In this document: in pieces, positions 26,023 through 35,551 of the stretch
Position numbering within the stretch: the first letter of the stretch is position 1
Layout: each line of letters starts with the position of its first letter
DNA from: Mucilaginibacter limnophilus
Lineage (GTDB): Bacteria; Bacteroidota; Bacteroidia; Sphingobacteriales; Sphingobacteriaceae
NCBI RefSeq assembly: GCF_004005815.1
Contig: NZ_SACK01000002.1
Coordinates: 186,001-250,000 of the forward strand
Length of the DNA: 64,000 nt
Direction: 5' to 3'
The notes under the pieces: model-generated
What the model saw: the letters and a program-made list of their open reading frames with translations, nothing else
Told to the model about the DNA's origin: nothing
The model's database searches: none
Position numbers and translations under genes: made by a program

Positions 26023-27284
26023 CAGGAAAAGTTATTGCTATTGTGCTTGGCGGCGGCCAGGGAAGCCGTTTATCTCCGCTTACTGCTACCCGGTCGAAAC
26101 CGGCGGTGCCAATTGCGGGCAAATACCGCTTAGTTGATATTCCCATTTCAAACTGCCTGCACTCAGGTATCGAGCGTATGTATGTGCTAACGCAGTTTAA
26201 CTCGGCATCGCTTAATAAGCACATTAAAAACACATACCATTTCAGCAGTTTCAGCGAGGCGTTTGTTGATATTTTGGCGGCCGAGCAAACACCATCGAGC
26301 GTGTCATGGTTTCAGGGTACTGCCGACGCGGTGAGGCAAAGCCTGCACCACCTGGCTGTGCATGAGTTTGAATATATACTAATTCTATCAGGCGATCAGC
26401 TTTATCAAATGGATTTCAGGGATATGGTGAATAACCATATTAATAGCAATGCTGATATATCAATAGCTACGATTCCGGTGCATGCTAATGATGTACCTGG
26501 TTTTGGTATCCTGAAAACCAATGAGGAGAACATGATTACCTCTTTCATTGAAAAACCTAAAAAGGATTTTGAAAGCTGGGCATCAGAGGTAAGTGAAGAA
26601 ATGCAGGCCCAAGGCAGGGTTTACCTTGCATCAATGGGTATATACATATTTAACCGCAAGTTGCTGTTTGATATCCTGCAGGCAAATGACGATCCTGATT
26701 TCGGTAAAGAAATTATACCGGCCGCTATTGAAAACCATCGTGTAGCCAGCTACCAATACGAAGGTTATTGGACAGATATTGGTACCATACCGTCATTTTT
26801 TGATGCCAACCTTGGCTTAACCGATGATATCCCGCAATTTAATTTGTTCGACAAGTACAATATTTATACCCGCGCGCGTATGCTGCCGCCGTCAAAGGTA
26901 TCAGGCACACTGATGGAAAAAACCATTGTTGCCGATGGCTGTATCATCAACGCGAAACATATTAAGCGTTCTATTATAGGTATACGCACTCGTATAGGTT
27001 TCGATACTACTATTGAAAACTGCTATGTCATGGGCTGCGACAACTACCAAACGCTTGAGCAGATAGAAGAATCGCGCCAGAAAGACCAACCGATAATGGG
27101 CATTGGCGACAGGTGCTGTATCAAAAATGCCATCATTGATAAAAATACCTTTATAGGCAATGATGTTACTATTAACTGTAAAGAAGGCAAGCCCGATGGT
27201 GATTACGGCACTTACACTGTACAAGATGGTATTGTAGTAGTTAAAAAACTGGCTGTAATACCAAACGGCACTGTGATAGATTAA
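26019..27284 (+). CDS. glgC: Glucose-1-phosphate adenylyltransferase
   Basis: 421 residues. The enzyme makes ADP-glucose from ATP and glucose-1-phosphate and is the control point of glycogen synthesis. The nucleotide-binding start LGGGQGSRLSPLTATRSKPA (residues 9-28), the KYRLVDIPISNCLHSGI block, the ADP-glucose contact GTADAVRQ and the sugar site IEKPK and YWTDIGTI are all present; the C-terminal quarter is a left-handed beta-helix that carries the allosteric site. Length matches the family. It overlaps glgA by four bases and ends at a strong terminator. Confidence 0.95.
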   Translation: MTGKVIAIVLGGGQGSRLSPLTATRSKPAVPIAGKYRLVDIPISNCLHSGIERMYVLTQFNSASLNKHIKNTYHFSSFSEAFVDILAAEQTPSSVSWFQGTADAVRQSLHHLAVHEFEYILILSGDQLYQMDFRDMVNNHINSNADISIATIPVHANDVPGFGILKTNEENMITSFIEKPKKDFESWASEVSEEMQAQGRVYLASMGIYIFNRKLLFDILQANDDPDFGKEIIPAAIENHRVASYQYEGYWTDIGTIPSFFDANLGLTDDIPQFNLFDKYNIYTRARMLPPSKVSGTLMEKTIVADGCIINAKHIKRSIIGIRTRIGFDTTIENCYVMGCDNYQTLEQIEESRQKDQPIMGIGDRCCIKNAIIDKNTFIGNDVTINCKEGKPDGDYGTYTVQDGIVVVKKLAVIPNGTVID

Positions 27285-27301
27285 GCTTGCATCAGTATAT
27301 A

Positions 27302-27344
27302 AAACAAAGAAGCCGGGCAATTGTCCGGCTTCTTTGTTTTTGTT
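27302..27344. terminator. Strong bidirectional terminator after glgC
   Basis: A perfect 15-bp stem, AAACAAAGAAGCCGG (27302-27316) and its complement (27325-27339), with an 8-nt loop and a T-rich flank on each strand. It lies between convergent genes and should stop both. Confidence 0.92.
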
Positions 27345-27351
27345 TCCCAGT

Positions 27352-29841
27352 TTAATTTCTTGATTTTACGCGGTTAGCCTCATCATCGGCACCGGTACGG
27401 CGGTTGCTTCCCTTGAATTTCGAATTACCGAAATTATAAGTAAGCGTAATTCGGGTAATACGGGTTTCGCGTTGCTGCCTTATTTCAAACTGTGTTGCCT
27501 GGTAATTGGCCGAAAGATTGTTTCGCCGGGTGTTGAATACGTCTGACATTGCCAGCTTTATGTTCAATTTCTTGTTGGCGAATGAGCGGCTTACACCGGC
27601 ATCAATTGAATGTTGCGGCCTTATATCATAAATACCGTAAACCAATGATGACTGATAGTAACTCATTAACTCGGCTTTAAATTGTTTAGGCAATATAAAA
27701 GTGTGCTGAGTTTTGAACACGAAAGCGAATTTGCCTTTGCTCAGGTCGGCACCCTGTAAACCGGGATTTTTAAAATCGTTATAAAAACCGTTAAAGTTCA
27801 CATTACCACTCCACCATTTAAAAAAGGTAAACGGCGAGTTGATGTTAACCGAATAGTAGTTCTGCTCCTTAAAGTTAAGGTTGGTTTGATAAGTAGCTTT
27901 ACGGGCAGTATCAGTTAAAATAATCTCGGTAAACGAGTCGGTTGTTTTACTATAATTAAAGGTAACGTTGATGCTTTTATTATAGGTATAGTTCAGCTCG
28001 AACGAGTTGGTATACTGCGGATTCAGGAAAGGGTTACCCTGTGAATAAGTGTACTGGTCAAGATAATACACAAACGGATTCAAATCTTCATAGCTTGGTC
28101 TGTCGATACGGCGGCTGTAGCTGAATCCCATCTCATGCTTTTTACCCAGTTTTTGGTTGATGAATAACGTTGGGAAAAGATTAAGATAATCGCGCTTTAC
28201 AACCTTATTTTCGGTAACCAGGTTTCCGGTTGATGAAGTATGCTCGGCACGTAAGCCAAACTGTACCGATGTGGTTTTAAATTGCTTGCTTAAATTAAAA
28301 TAGCCTGCTTTTATTTTTTCGTCGTATATAAAGTGATTTGTACGCCCTGCATCGTTAATCAGTCCTGACCCTGTTGAGTCGACCTGCGCCTGCAAGTCGT
28401 TGTCGGTTTTTACCGAGCTAAATTTCGCACCCGCTTCAAGCTTAAGTGTTTTGCTTAAAGATTTGGTGTAATCAACCTTTTGGGTGTTAATAGTAATTGT
28501 TGACGGTGTTTCGTTAGCTATAACAAGCGGATTGTTATAAGTACTTCCATCAGGCAAAAAGAAATCAGTTTTATAATAAGCCAGCGAGTTGTTACGGAAT
28601 TTAGAATAGTCAATATCAACGCTGATCTCCTGGCCAAGAGTATCTATCTGGAATCTGTCGTTCAGGTTAAACGCGATATTGCGGTATTTAGGGTCAATTG
28701 TTGATGGTGTTTTGTTTATTGTATCAACAATACCAAATACCGGGCGCACATCAATATTGGTAACGTTGTCATTAACATCGTGCCCGCCTGAGTGATCACC
28801 GCTTACCACAAATCCTATCGTATTTCTTTTTGAGGTATTATAATCGGCGCCAAAACGGTAGTTGTTATAATGAATGGTGCTTGCCATGTTGATGTATTGA
28901 CGGAAATATGTGGTATCATCCGCTTGTATTACACGATTAATATTCATCATATTTTCCCGTTTTATATCGCCACGACTAAATGATCCGAAAAAGTTCCAGT
29001 CGCCTTCTTTATGGTTAAGATTGATACTGGTGTTGTTGCGCCAGTTTTTACCATAACCAGCACCGGCTGTAATGCTGCCGTTGGTGCCGCTTACACGGTT
29101 CTTTTTCAGTTTAATGTTGATGATACCTGAATTTCCAGCCGCGTCATATTTTGACGACGGATTGGTGATCACCTCTATCGATTGTATCTGCGTACCATCG
29201 GTTGAACGCAGCAATGCAGCCAGCTGAGTTGACGACAAATAGGTAAGCTTATCGTTGATCATCACCGTTACGCCGGTTTTGCCCTGCAAACTAATTACAT
29301 CATCACGATCAACGGTTACACCCGGCGCCTGCTCTAATATTTCCAGCGCGTTGTTGCCGGTAGCCAGTATGCTGTTCTCAACGTTCATCACCATGCGGTC
29401 GGGTTTTCGCTCAATGGTTGGGCGGGTAGCGGTAACATTTACCGTAGCAAGGGCTTTACTTTCAGCGGGCATGGTTAAAGCAGGTACGTTAACCGCTCTG
29501 CCGTTAACCGCAAAGGGTTTCGAGTAGCTTTTGGTATAACCCATTGATGTAGCCGAAATAATGTAATTGCCTGCCTGTACTTTCTCAAACTGGTAACGAC
29601 CTGCGTCGCTGCCTAATGTTCCTTTAACTATCGATGAATCTTTGGCACGAAGTAGACTTACAGTAGCAAATTCAACAGGGTTGCCTGTTTCATTAACTAA
29701 GCTGCCGGTAACTTGCGCAGATGTTTGCGCTTGAGCAGCTGTAACAAAAGAAAGCCCGGCAGATATCATGATGAACGCCTTTCGGGCCGTTCGGATTAAA
29801 CAGTTATAAAAATTTTGGCAATAGGTATTCTGTAAAAGCAT
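27352..29841 (-). CDS. TonB-dependent-receptor-like outer membrane beta-barrel protein
   Basis: 829 residues. A signal peptide (ending AAQAQ, near residue 39 from this start; MISAGLSF at residue 25 is an alternative start) is followed by a carboxypeptidase-regulatory-like domain (about 42-120), a plug domain (about 135-240, with VTATRPTIERKPDRMVMNV) and a large barrel closing with ITLTYNFGNSKF. It belongs to the smaller OMP_b-brl_3 type, not to SusC: no SusD partner is next to it and the NEVVV...GYG linker is absent. The last residues (SNRRTGADDEANRVKSRN) extend past the barrel. It is probably a receptor for a siderophore, peptide or other small ligand; the ligand cannot be read from the sequence. 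Possible own transcript; terminator shared with glgC. Confidence 0.85.
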   Translation of the reverse strand: MLLQNTYCQNFYNCLIRTARKAFIMISAGLSFVTAAQAQTSAQVTGSLVNETGNPVEFATVSLLRAKDSSIVKGTLGSDAGRYQFEKVQAGNYIISATSMGYTKSYSKPFAVNGRAVNVPALTMPAESKALATVNVTATRPTIERKPDRMVMNVENSILATGNNALEILEQAPGVTVDRDDVISLQGKTGVTVMINDKLTYLSSTQLAALLRSTDGTQIQSIEVITNPSSKYDAAGNSGIINIKLKKNRVSGTNGSITAGAGYGKNWRNNTSINLNHKEGDWNFFGSFSRGDIKRENMMNINRVIQADDTTYFRQYINMASTIHYNNYRFGADYNTSKRNTIGFVVSGDHSGGHDVNDNVTNIDVRPVFGIVDTINKTPSTIDPKYRNIAFNLNDRFQIDTLGQEISVDIDYSKFRNNSLAYYKTDFFLPDGSTYNNPLVIANETPSTITINTQKVDYTKSLSKTLKLEAGAKFSSVKTDNDLQAQVDSTGSGLINDAGRTNHFIYDEKIKAGYFNLSKQFKTTSVQFGLRAEHTSSTGNLVTENKVVKRDYLNLFPTLFINQKLGKKHEMGFSYSRRIDRPSYEDLNPFVYYLDQYTYSQGNPFLNPQYTNSFELNYTYNKSINVTFNYSKTTDSFTEIILTDTARKATYQTNLNFKEQNYYSVNINSPFTFFKWWSGNVNFNGFYNDFKNPGLQGADLSKGKFAFVFKTQHTFILPKQFKAELMSYYQSSLVYGIYDIRPQHSIDAGVSRSFANKKLNIKLAMSDVFNTRRNNLSANYQATQFEIRQQRETRITRITLTYNFGNSKFKGSNRRTGADDEANRVKSRN

Positions 29842-29965
29842 GATGTCTTTTTTGAAAATTGTAAATAAAACTTGGCTTGCCGGCTCAGCGCCGTATCAGA
29901 TAAGTGCTATCGTGCAACAAGCATCTTTATATATAAGATGCAAAAAGGTACCGTGTGGTTACAGA

Positions 29966-30169
29966 TCAGTTCAATTTTTTTATTACCGGGAACAGGTTTG
30001 CGCCTATGTCCTCTATCAGAGAAAAGCGTTTTTTAGCTGATTTGTACTGACGCACAGTCTTTTTGATATCAGTATCGAAAGAGCTTTTACCGGGAATATG
30101 ATAATAATAAAAGGGTATAATAAGCCCGCTGCATAGCAGCAGGCTTAAATATTTAATTAACGCTTTCAT
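29966..30169 (-). CDS. Small single-pass membrane protein coupled to the PspC gene
   Basis: 67 residues: a hydrophobic N-terminal segment (YLSLLLCSGLIIPFYYY, about 7-23) then a basic region (KKTVRQYKSAKKRF). Its ATG overlaps the stop of the PspC gene in an ATGA arrangement (30166-30169), which is strong evidence for translation and a shared job. The segment could be a signal anchor or a lipobox-poor signal peptide. I do not recognise a family. It would be the third product of the PadR-PspC operon. Confidence 0.65.
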   Translation of the reverse strand: MKALIKYLSLLLCSGLIIPFYYYHIPGKSSFDTDIKKTVRQYKSAKKRFSLIEDIGANLFPVIKKLN

Positions 30170-31830
30170 GGTTTTTTGATAATTGTATCTTTTTTAACCG
30201 TAATACTATCCTTAGGCGTGTTAGGAATAATAAGCGTATCAACTTTGCATTGTAAACCGTCGGCTGTCATAATAAAAGCCGATAGTGGCTTATTACGATC
30301 TTCATCTGTTTGGTCACAACCATATAAATCCAGATTGTCTATAAACTGGTTCAGATTTTTCTCAAACACCAGTTTGGTATTTAAAGGCACTCTTAATATC
30401 AGATATACCTCCTGGTTACGCCATAATTCATCATTGAGTATCTCAAGCTTGCGTGGAAATTTTAAAACTGAATCCTGCTGCTCAAAATGATAAACGGTAT
30501 TTCGGGCATTGGTGAGTGCTTCCTCGTAATCGCCGCCCCTCGCGCTAAATGATGCTTCGAGCACCGGTATAGCTACATCACTTTTTTCAACCCTGATCCT
30601 TACGTTATAGTTGCGCATATCAAAACCGTCGTCTTCATTATCAGTAATGTTCATTCCCGAAAAACGGTCTTTTATATTCAGCCTTGTGCTGTCTTCACTA
30701 CTAAGATATTTTTGCTCATTTAGTCTTATAAAATAGGTGCCTGTAGATGATGGCTTTAATTTGATGGTTTTACTGAAACTTGCTTCGCTGCGGAAATTGG
30801 CAGAAACCTTAGCAGTATAATATATAACTACGCATACTGTAACTATCCATAAAGAAAGCAAGGTAAAACCGGTTGAGCGGTTAAACACAGCACGTTTAAA
30901 CAATGCTGATATGGTTAATAGTATAACAGTGATAAGCGGTATGGCCAGCAGGAAGAAGCCACATATTAAATATATAGTGTTGGTTTGATAGTTAACGATA
31001 TTGAAAGGGAACAGGTTATAAATGTTCAAATTACCGTACATAGCAAAGGCTACAACCACACACACTAATGCTATTAATCCGCCAAGTGCGCTTGCCAGCA
31101 GGCAGCCAATAAGCACTTTTACCAGCACTTTACCCGCAACTTTAAAGAATGCGCCTAAATGACTGAAAAAGTCGCCTGCAAAATCCCGGGTTTTATATAC
31201 AAAAGGTCTGTTCTCACTAAAATTCTTCAAACCCTTTTGGGTAAGGTTCATTTCTTCTTCAAAGTTTCGTTTAAAACCCTGCAGGTTCAGCTTCTCGCCT
31301 TTCATGGCCATACGGTCGGCACGGCTTATGGCTTTAGGCACTACTATCCATAATATAATGTATATCCACAGGCCTGTGCCAAAGAAAACAAACGCAATGG
31401 CAAATGCCAGCCTTATCCATACCGGGTTAGCGTCAAAATAATTGGCTATGCCCGAGCATACCCCCGCAATAATACGGTCATCAGCATCCCTGAAAAGTTT
31501 GCGAGGAACGGTGTTGTCGTAAGCGTAAGATGCAGTTCCGGTTGTATTAATACTTTCTTCTTCTGCAATTTCAAAGTCTTCAACGCTGCCCATTAGCTCT
31601 ATTACGCTGCGAACGTCCTGCTCAATCAATGCCTGTTTGTTGTCGCGTGCCAGTATTTCACCAAACATTTCGGCAATACGGTTCTCAATGTCTGTTGTTA
31701 TCTCAAGGCTGTCGGCCGAGTTCATAAAATGACGCTTTACGTCAGTCATGTAACTCTTAAGTATTTCGTAGGCATCCTCTTCAATATGAAAAACGGTGCC
31801 GTTAATGTTTATTATGATGGTTTTGTTCAT
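30166..31830 (-). CDS. PspC-domain membrane protein
   Basis: 554 residues from the ATG at 31830 (MNKTIIINING); a longer frame reaching 32019 overlaps the PadR gene and lacks a convincing start. The first 90 residues are a soluble helical domain (IENRIAEMFGEILARDNKQALIEQDVRSVIELMG) often seen before PspC in Bacteroidota. The PspC domain (about 110-170; KLFRDADDRIIAGVCSGIANYF) has one membrane segment; three to four more follow (about 230-350). The C-terminal 200 residues are probably outside the cytoplasm and beta-rich. PspC proteins sense or resist envelope stress in enterobacteria; here a PadR repressor is directly upstream, 31 bp away, the standard pair in this phylum. Confidence 0.88.
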   Translation of the reverse strand: MNKTIIININGTVFHIEEDAYEILKSYMTDVKRHFMNSADSLEITTDIENRIAEMFGEILARDNKQALIEQDVRSVIELMGSVEDFEIAEEESINTTGTASYAYDNTVPRKLFRDADDRIIAGVCSGIANYFDANPVWIRLAFAIAFVFFGTGLWIYIILWIVVPKAISRADRMAMKGEKLNLQGFKRNFEEEMNLTQKGLKNFSENRPFVYKTRDFAGDFFSHLGAFFKVAGKVLVKVLIGCLLASALGGLIALVCVVVAFAMYGNLNIYNLFPFNIVNYQTNTIYLICGFFLLAIPLITVILLTISALFKRAVFNRSTGFTLLSLWIVTVCVVIYYTAKVSANFRSEASFSKTIKLKPSSTGTYFIRLNEQKYLSSEDSTRLNIKDRFSGMNITDNEDDGFDMRNYNVRIRVEKSDVAIPVLEASFSARGGDYEEALTNARNTVYHFEQQDSVLKFPRKLEILNDELWRNQEVYLILRVPLNTKLVFEKNLNQFIDNLDLYGCDQTDEDRNKPLSAFIMTADGLQCKVDTLIIPNTPKDSITVKKDTIIKKP

Positions 31831-31861
31831 GATGATTAAGTATTGTGGAGTGGTGGTATTA

Positions 31862-32194
31862 TTATTTTCTGTCGCCAATGGCTGTACGTACCGCAAATTC
31901 AAGTTCCTGCCAGGTAATGTCGAGCTGCTCAAGCACTTTTCGGCCTTCGTCAGATAGTACATAATATTTGCGTGGTGGGCCCGAGGTTGACTCAACCCAG
32001 TTGTAGGCGAGCAGTCCATTATTTTTAAGACGCGTTAATAAAGGATACAGAGTACCCTCAACTACAAGCAGTTGGGCTTTTTTAAGCTCGGCTATAATGT
32101 CCGACGCATATGTTTCGCCCTTTGCTATAATGGAAAGTATGCAATACTCCAGTATGCCTTTCCGCATTTGGGTTTGGGTGTTTTCAACAATCAT
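31862..32194 (-). CDS. PadR family transcriptional repressor
   Basis: 110 residues of a winged-helix protein. The PadR core is plain: GILEYCILSIIAKGETYASDI, then LLVVEGTLYPLLTRLKNNGLL (the recognition helix and wing start) and STSGPPRKYYVLSDEGRKVL. The family represses its own operon until a ligand or stress releases it. It is the first gene of the operon with the PspC protein and the 67-residue membrane protein. A consensus promoter box ends only four bases before the ATG, so its mRNA may be leaderless; a second ATG at residue 10 (MRKGILEY) is a possible alternative start. Confidence 0.93.
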   Translation of the reverse strand: MIVENTQTQMRKGILEYCILSIIAKGETYASDIIAELKKAQLLVVEGTLYPLLTRLKNNGLLAYNWVESTSGPPRKYYVLSDEGRKVLEQLDITWQELEFAVRTAIGDRK

Positions 32195-32198
32195 AATA

Positions 32199-32230
32199 CA
32201 AAGATATATGCTTTAGATTGTATTATGCAA
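32199..32230 (-). promoter_or_regulatory. Promoter of the PadR-PspC operon
   Basis: On the minus strand, TTG (32230-32228), 21 nt, then a perfect TATCTTTG (32206-32199). Only four bases separate the box from the PadR start codon at 32194, so transcription would begin at or next to the ATG, suggesting a leaderless message. Confidence 0.6.
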
Positions 32231-32306
32231 TACATAGTACTAAATTTTTGTAATTTTTTAAAAAAGTGCTTTTCACTCAAAATATTTCAGGTTTTTTTCT
32301 TAAAAA

Positions 32307-32338
32307 TTTGACTTTTTAATAATGTAACATTACTTTTA
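32307..32338 (+). promoter_or_regulatory. Promoter of the second SusCD locus
   Basis: TTTG (32307-32310), exactly 20 nt, then TACTTTTA (32331-32338), one base from TAnnTTTG. The susC-like start codon is 39 nt further on. The divergent PadR promoter lies 76 bp away. Confidence 0.6.
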
Positions 32339-32377
32339 TGTTTAATTAACTATTAACTGATCTTATTTATTAACGAA

Positions 32378-35300
32378 ATGAAAAAACTTCTACTAGTAAG
32401 TTTGTGCTTTCTGTTGTTATGCGTAACGCAGACCTTTGCACAAAACCGGACTATCACCGGTACTGTAACTGCTAAAGAGGATGGACTGCCTGTCCCCGGT
32501 GTAAGTGTAACTGTAACCGGAACTCAAATTGGTACCCAAACCAATGCTGATGGTAAATACACTATTAGTGTTCCTGCGTCAGCAAAATCTTTAAGTTTCT
32601 CGTTTATTGGTTACGGTGTGGTAACAATGCCTGTTGATGCAAGTGGCGTTGTAAATGCGTCGTTATCTTCGGATACCAGAGAACTTACTGAGGTTGTTGT
32701 AACTGCTCTTGGTATCCAAAGGCAAAAAAGAGAACTAGGTTATGCTACTACCACTGTATCAGCTACAGAGGTTAACAAAGCAAAGCCGGTTAACATTGCT
32801 AATGGTTTACAAGGTAAAGTATCTGGTTTAAATATTACTACTCAAAACAGTGGCGTTTTTGAAGACGTAAGGATCAACCTGCGTGGTATCCGTTCGCTGT
32901 TAGGCAGCAACTCTCCGTTGTTATTGCTTGATGGTGTACAAGTGCCGCTTAGCTATTTTTCTGCGCTTAACCCTAATGATATTGAAAGTGTTAACATTTT
33001 GAAAGGTGCCAACAGTGCTGCTATATATGGCCCTGATGCGGTAAACGGTGTTATTGTAATCACTACAAAAAAAGGTTCAGGTGTAAAACCCGAAATAACT
33101 TTAAGCAACAGTACGCAATTTTCGAGCATTTCTTTCTTTCCGAAATTTCAAACCCAATTTGGTAGCGGTGGTTACGGTGCTTATACTCCTTATGAAAACT
33201 GGTCGTGGGGTGATGCTTTTGATGGTTCTGATAGGGTTGTTGGTAAAACCGAAGCCGGAACTGAGCCGCAGATATTAAAATATTCACCTAATAATTCAAG
33301 GGAAGAATTTTTTAACACAGCTACAACTGTACAAAACGATATATCTTTAAAAACAGCAGATACTTATTTAAGTATTCAGGACGCGATAATTAATGGTATC
33401 GTTCCAAGCGACAAAAACCGCAGAACCGGTATCCGTTTAAATACAGCTCAGGAGTATGGCCGCTTAAAAGCTAATGTAGGGGTTAACTACAATCAACAAA
33501 ACTATAATGTTTTTGATGACGATGCGATGTCTGATTACAACGCTGCAAATAACGTTGGTTTAAATGGAGGTTTAATGAACCTGATTTTTAATACTCCAGC
33601 ACAAATACCATTAACTAGCTACAAAGATTACAAGAATAATCCGTATGCTATGTATAACAACTATTTCAATGATTATGGCTTAAATCCATATTTTGCAATA
33701 GATAACTGGAGGAAATTTGGTAAAAGGGAAAACCTTATTGCAAATATCGACCTGAATTTGAAAGCTACCGATTGGTTGAACTTTACTTACAGGGCGGCAA
33801 TATCTTCAATCAACCTTAACGAAAAATCCAACTCTACAGGTATTCAGCCGTCGCCTTTTGGTATAACACGTGGTTTTACCTCAATACCACAAACTACCGA
33901 AGACCGTGCATACCGTAGCAACCAATTATCATCAGAGTTTTTTGCTTCATTTAACAAAACATTTGCTGATGATTACAAAGTTACTGCAATTGCCGGTACT
34001 TACCTGCGTCAGATAGAAACACGTGATACATATATTGGCTCAAACAGCCTTGTTGTACCGGGTATCTTTAACCTGTCACAAAGAACAGGAGAGCTTCTTG
34101 GTAGTTCAGACCCGGGCAAATCGAGGTTGCTATCATTTTACGGCAGCGTTGGCTTAAGCTACAAGGGTTGGGCTAACCTGGAGGTAACCGGCCGTAATGA
34201 CAAAACATCATTGCTAAACCCTGAAAAAAATTCATACTTCTATCCGGGTGTAAGCGGATCATTAGTTTTAACTGATGCTATTGAAGCACTAAAAAATAAC
34301 GACTTCCTTTCTTACGTAAAAGTAAGGGGTGGCTGGAGCAAATCAGGTAATGCTAACGTTGGTACATACGCGTTAAGGGCTACTTATTCGCAAATCAACG
34401 GGTTCCCATATACAAGTGTACCGGGTTATACCGCTGATGATAGATATCCTGATTTTAACTTAAAGCCAGAATTTATCAAAAGTACCGAAGCGGGTATCGA
34501 ATTAGGCTTCTTGAAAGACAAAATCACTTTTGAAGCAACTTACTATAACCAGGACAACACTAACCAAATTATACCGGTTCAGGTTTCTGGTGCTACAGGT
34601 TATACAAGCTACCTGATTAATGCTGCATCTTTTGCAAACAGAGGTGTGGAGATGGATCTTGGTTTAAACCGTATCATTACTTTTAAAGATGGGTCTGTAA
34701 GCTTCAAAGCGAACGCTACCTACATGGATAGCGAGATAAAAGAAGTTTACTCAACTTTAAATGAACTTGCTATAGGTGGTTTTACATATGCAAGTAACTA
34801 TGCTATAAAAGGCTATCCGGCATTCGTATTTAAAGCAACCGATTATTTAAGAGACGACCAGGGTCGTGTGATTGTTAACCCAGAAACCGGACGCCCAAGC
34901 GCTGACCCGAATACCAAAATATTCGGCCAAACTATGCCAAAATGGATAGTTGGTTTAAACCCGACAGTTACCTGGAAAAACCTGAACCTGTCTGTATTAT
35001 TTGAATACAAAGGCGGCCACTACGTTTACCACGATATTGGTCAGGCAATGGCCTGGACAGGTGTATCAGCAGCTACTGCAGTTAACAACCGTGAAAGCTA
35101 TGTGCTTCCAAATTCTTCATATGAGGATCCTGCACACCCTGGAACATACCTGCCAAATACAAGTTACACCATCTCTAACCTGAATGATTTTTATACAGGT
35201 GAGTTCCGTGATGTTGCTACAAACTTCTTAACTAAAGCCGATTCATGGAGGCTGCGTGAGATTTCATTATCTTATGATGTACCTGTTAAAATTTTTGGCA

Positions 35301-35518
35301 ACCAAAGCTTTGTTAAAGGCCTTTCAGTTGCTGTTACAGGCAGAAACCTGTTCTTATGGGTTCCTAAAACTAACGTGTACGGTGATCCGGATTTTAGCTT
35401 TGGTACTACTACAGGTTCAAACCTTGGTGTTTCATCATCTAACATATCAGGTGTGGCCGATTCTCAAATCAACCCGCCGGTACGTACCATTGGTGGTAAC
35501 ATAGTACTTAAGTTCTAA
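32378..35518 (+). CDS. SusC/RagA-type TonB-linked transporter, second locus
   Basis: 1046 residues. Signal peptide ending FAQ (residue 22), a carboxypeptidase-regulatory-like domain (about 24-105), the linker TEVVVTALGIQRQKRELGYA, a plug domain (about 120-230, with INLRGIRSLLGSNSPLLLLDGV) and the barrel. It has the VVVTALGIQR linker of the SusC subgroup that pairs with SusD-like_2 lipoproteins, unlike the VVVIGYGTQ type of the first locus, so the two loci are not recent duplicates. The partner gene starts 33 bp downstream. The substrate could be a glycan or peptide; without an enzyme in the locus it cannot be assigned. Confidence 0.95.
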   Translation: MKKLLLVSLCFLLLCVTQTFAQNRTITGTVTAKEDGLPVPGVSVTVTGTQIGTQTNADGKYTISVPASAKSLSFSFIGYGVVTMPVDASGVVNASLSSDTRELTEVVVTALGIQRQKRELGYATTTVSATEVNKAKPVNIANGLQGKVSGLNITTQNSGVFEDVRINLRGIRSLLGSNSPLLLLDGVQVPLSYFSALNPNDIESVNILKGANSAAIYGPDAVNGVIVITTKKGSGVKPEITLSNSTQFSSISFFPKFQTQFGSGGYGAYTPYENWSWGDAFDGSDRVVGKTEAGTEPQILKYSPNNSREEFFNTATTVQNDISLKTADTYLSIQDAIINGIVPSDKNRRTGIRLNTAQEYGRLKANVGVNYNQQNYNVFDDDAMSDYNAANNVGLNGGLMNLIFNTPAQIPLTSYKDYKNNPYAMYNNYFNDYGLNPYFAIDNWRKFGKRENLIANIDLNLKATDWLNFTYRAAISSINLNEKSNSTGIQPSPFGITRGFTSIPQTTEDRAYRSNQLSSEFFASFNKTFADDYKVTAIAGTYLRQIETRDTYIGSNSLVVPGIFNLSQRTGELLGSSDPGKSRLLSFYGSVGLSYKGWANLEVTGRNDKTSLLNPEKNSYFYPGVSGSLVLTDAIEALKNNDFLSYVKVRGGWSKSGNANVGTYALRATYSQINGFPYTSVPGYTADDRYPDFNLKPEFIKSTEAGIELGFLKDKITFEATYYNQDNTNQIIPVQVSGATGYTSYLINAASFANRGVEMDLGLNRIITFKDGSVSFKANATYMDSEIKEVYSTLNELAIGGFTYASNYAIKGYPAFVFKATDYLRDDQGRVIVNPETGRPSADPNTKIFGQTMPKWIVGLNPTVTWKNLNLSVLFEYKGGHYVYHDIGQAMAWTGVSAATAVNNRESYVLPNSSYEDPAHPGTYLPNTSYTISNLNDFYTGEFRDVATNFLTKADSWRLREISLSYDVPVKIFGNQSFVKGLSVAVTGRNLFLWVPKTNVYGDPDFSFGTTTGSNLGVSSSNISGVADSQINPPVRTIGGNIVLKF

Positions 35519-35551
35519 TAAAAAGATTAATAAAATATTAAAGATATAATC

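Noticed and set aside
31831..32019. Longer N-terminus for the PspC protein
   Set aside because: It overlaps the PadR gene and has no similarity to PspC proteins, which start MNKTIIININ-like.
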